Shown here: in pieces, positions 6,769 through 7,416 of the stretch
Numbering within the stretch: the first letter of the stretch is position 1
Layout of the letters: each line of letters begins with the position of its first letter
DNA from: Variovorax sp.
GTDB taxonomy: Bacteria; Pseudomonadota; Gammaproteobacteria; Burkholderiales; Burkholderiaceae_C
Assembly: GCA_028292145.1 (NCBI GenBank)
Contig: JAQGMX010000292.1
Location: 1 to 7,416 of the forward strand
Reading direction: 5' to 3'
Length of the DNA: 7,416 nt
Program-made: the position numbers and the translations under genes
The notes under the pieces: generated by a model
Told to the model about the DNA's origin: nothing
Database searches by the model: none
Seen by the model: the letters and a program-made list of their open reading frames with translations, nothing else

Positions 6769-7416
6769 GCACGGCGACGAACACCCGGCTGCTCGACATC
6801 GACGACCTTCGCGTGAGCTTCTCGACGCGGCGCGGGATGGTCGAGGCGGTGCGCGGCGTGAGCCTGTCGCTCGACGTCGGCCAGACGCTGGGCATCGTCG
6901 GCGAAAGCGGGTCCGGCAAGTCGGTTACCGCCTTCGCAGTCACGCATCTGCTCGAAGCGGCCGGCCGCATCGTCGGCGGCAAGATCCGCTACGACGGACA
7001 GGACATCACGAACGCGACCTGGAAGACGCTGCGTTCGACGCACGGCGCGGCGATCTCGATGATCTTCCAGAACCCGCGTGCGGCACTCAACCCGATCCGC
7101 ACCGTGGGCCTGCAGATTGCCGATGCGCTCAAGGTGCACAGCAACCTCACGCCGGCCGAAGCGCGCGGCAAGGCGCTCGACCTGCTCAAAGACGTGCTGA
7201 TCCGCGAACCCGAAAAGCGCCTCGACGCCTATCCGCACGAGCTGTCGGGCGGCATGTGCCAGCGCATCATGATCGCGATGGCGATCGCCAGCGAGCCTTC
7301 GCTGCTGATCGCCGACGAGCCGACGACCGGGCTCGACGTGACGACGCAGAAGACGGTCATGGATCTGCTCGCCGCCATCACCGTCAAGCGCGGCATGGCG
7401 ATGATCCTCATCACGC
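6765..7416 (+). CDS. ABC transporter ATP-binding protein, DppD/OppD-like (partial, N-terminal 217 aa)
   Basis: The ATG at 6765 overlaps the preceding permease stop, and the frame is open to the right edge. Visible nucleotide-binding motifs, in order, are Walker A GESGSGKS (46-53), the Q-loop glutamine Gln102 in MIFQNP, the ABC signature LSGGMCQR (160-167), Walker B LLIADEP (180-186) with catalytic Glu185, and the D-loop GLDVTTQ (189-195). The sequence stops at MILIT, one codon before the expected switch (H-loop) histidine. About 100 further residues, including the C-terminal oligopeptide-transporter domain, are therefore missing from this window. No motif seen is degenerate. The product energises import through the two permeases. 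A DppF-like second ATPase would be expected next, outside the window. Confidence 0.95.
   Translation, partial: MSTATNTRLLDIDDLRVSFSTRRGMVEAVRGVSLSLDVGQTLGIVGESGSGKSVTAFAVTHLLEAAGRIVGGKIRYDGQDITNATWKTLRSTHGAAISMIFQNPRAALNPIRTVGLQIADALKVHSNLTPAEARGKALDLLKDVLIREPEKRLDAYPHELSGGMCQRIMIAMAIASEPSLLIADEPTTGLDVTTQKTVMDLLAAITVKRGMAMILIT

Overview
The window is compositionally uniform, very GC-rich bacterial DNA. It encodes a complete-looking uptake and catabolic locus that runs off both ends. High GC, strong third-position G/C bias (which opens long spurious frames on the other strand), an LTTR-controlled cluster and a Dpp/Opp-type transporter all suggest a proteobacterium. My guess is a Burkholderiales-like betaproteobacterium (Variovorax/Bordetella relatives), but nothing here fixes the taxon. 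I see no mobile element, CRISPR array, rRNA or tRNA.

Layout. Minus strand, left: a racemase of the hydantoin/Asp-Glu racemase family (1099-431) is followed after one base by a VAO-type FAD-dependent D-2-hydroxyacid dehydrogenase-like gene (429 to the left edge, truncated). Plus strand: a LysR-type regulator (1209-2156) is transcribed divergently from the racemase. After a 130-bp gap comes a tightly packed series: a DapA-superfamily lyase/aldolase (2287-3219), a secreted ABC substrate-binding protein of the peptide/opine/nickel type (3257-4870), a DppB-like permease (4883-5914), a DppC-like permease (5911-6768) and a DppD-like ATPase (6765 to the right edge, cut just before its H-loop histidine). 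The last three genes are coupled by ATGA stop/start overlaps.

How the parts fit. The binding protein and permeases import a small compound. The racemase, FAD dehydrogenase and DapA-like enzyme would together invert, oxidise and cleave or dehydrate it. The substrate is not identifiable from sequence. The best leads are two. First, a near-duplicate T-N11-A operator (CTTAAC-N5-GTTAWG followed by GGT) lies 75 bp upstream of the racemase start and 81 bp upstream of the dapA-like start, in the same orientation relative to each. This makes one LysR regulon out of both arms. Second, the DapA-like enzyme keeps the Schiff-base lysine but has lost the Thr-Tyr-Tyr proton relay and the substrate arginine of true dihydrodipicolinate synthase, so it should perform a different reaction.
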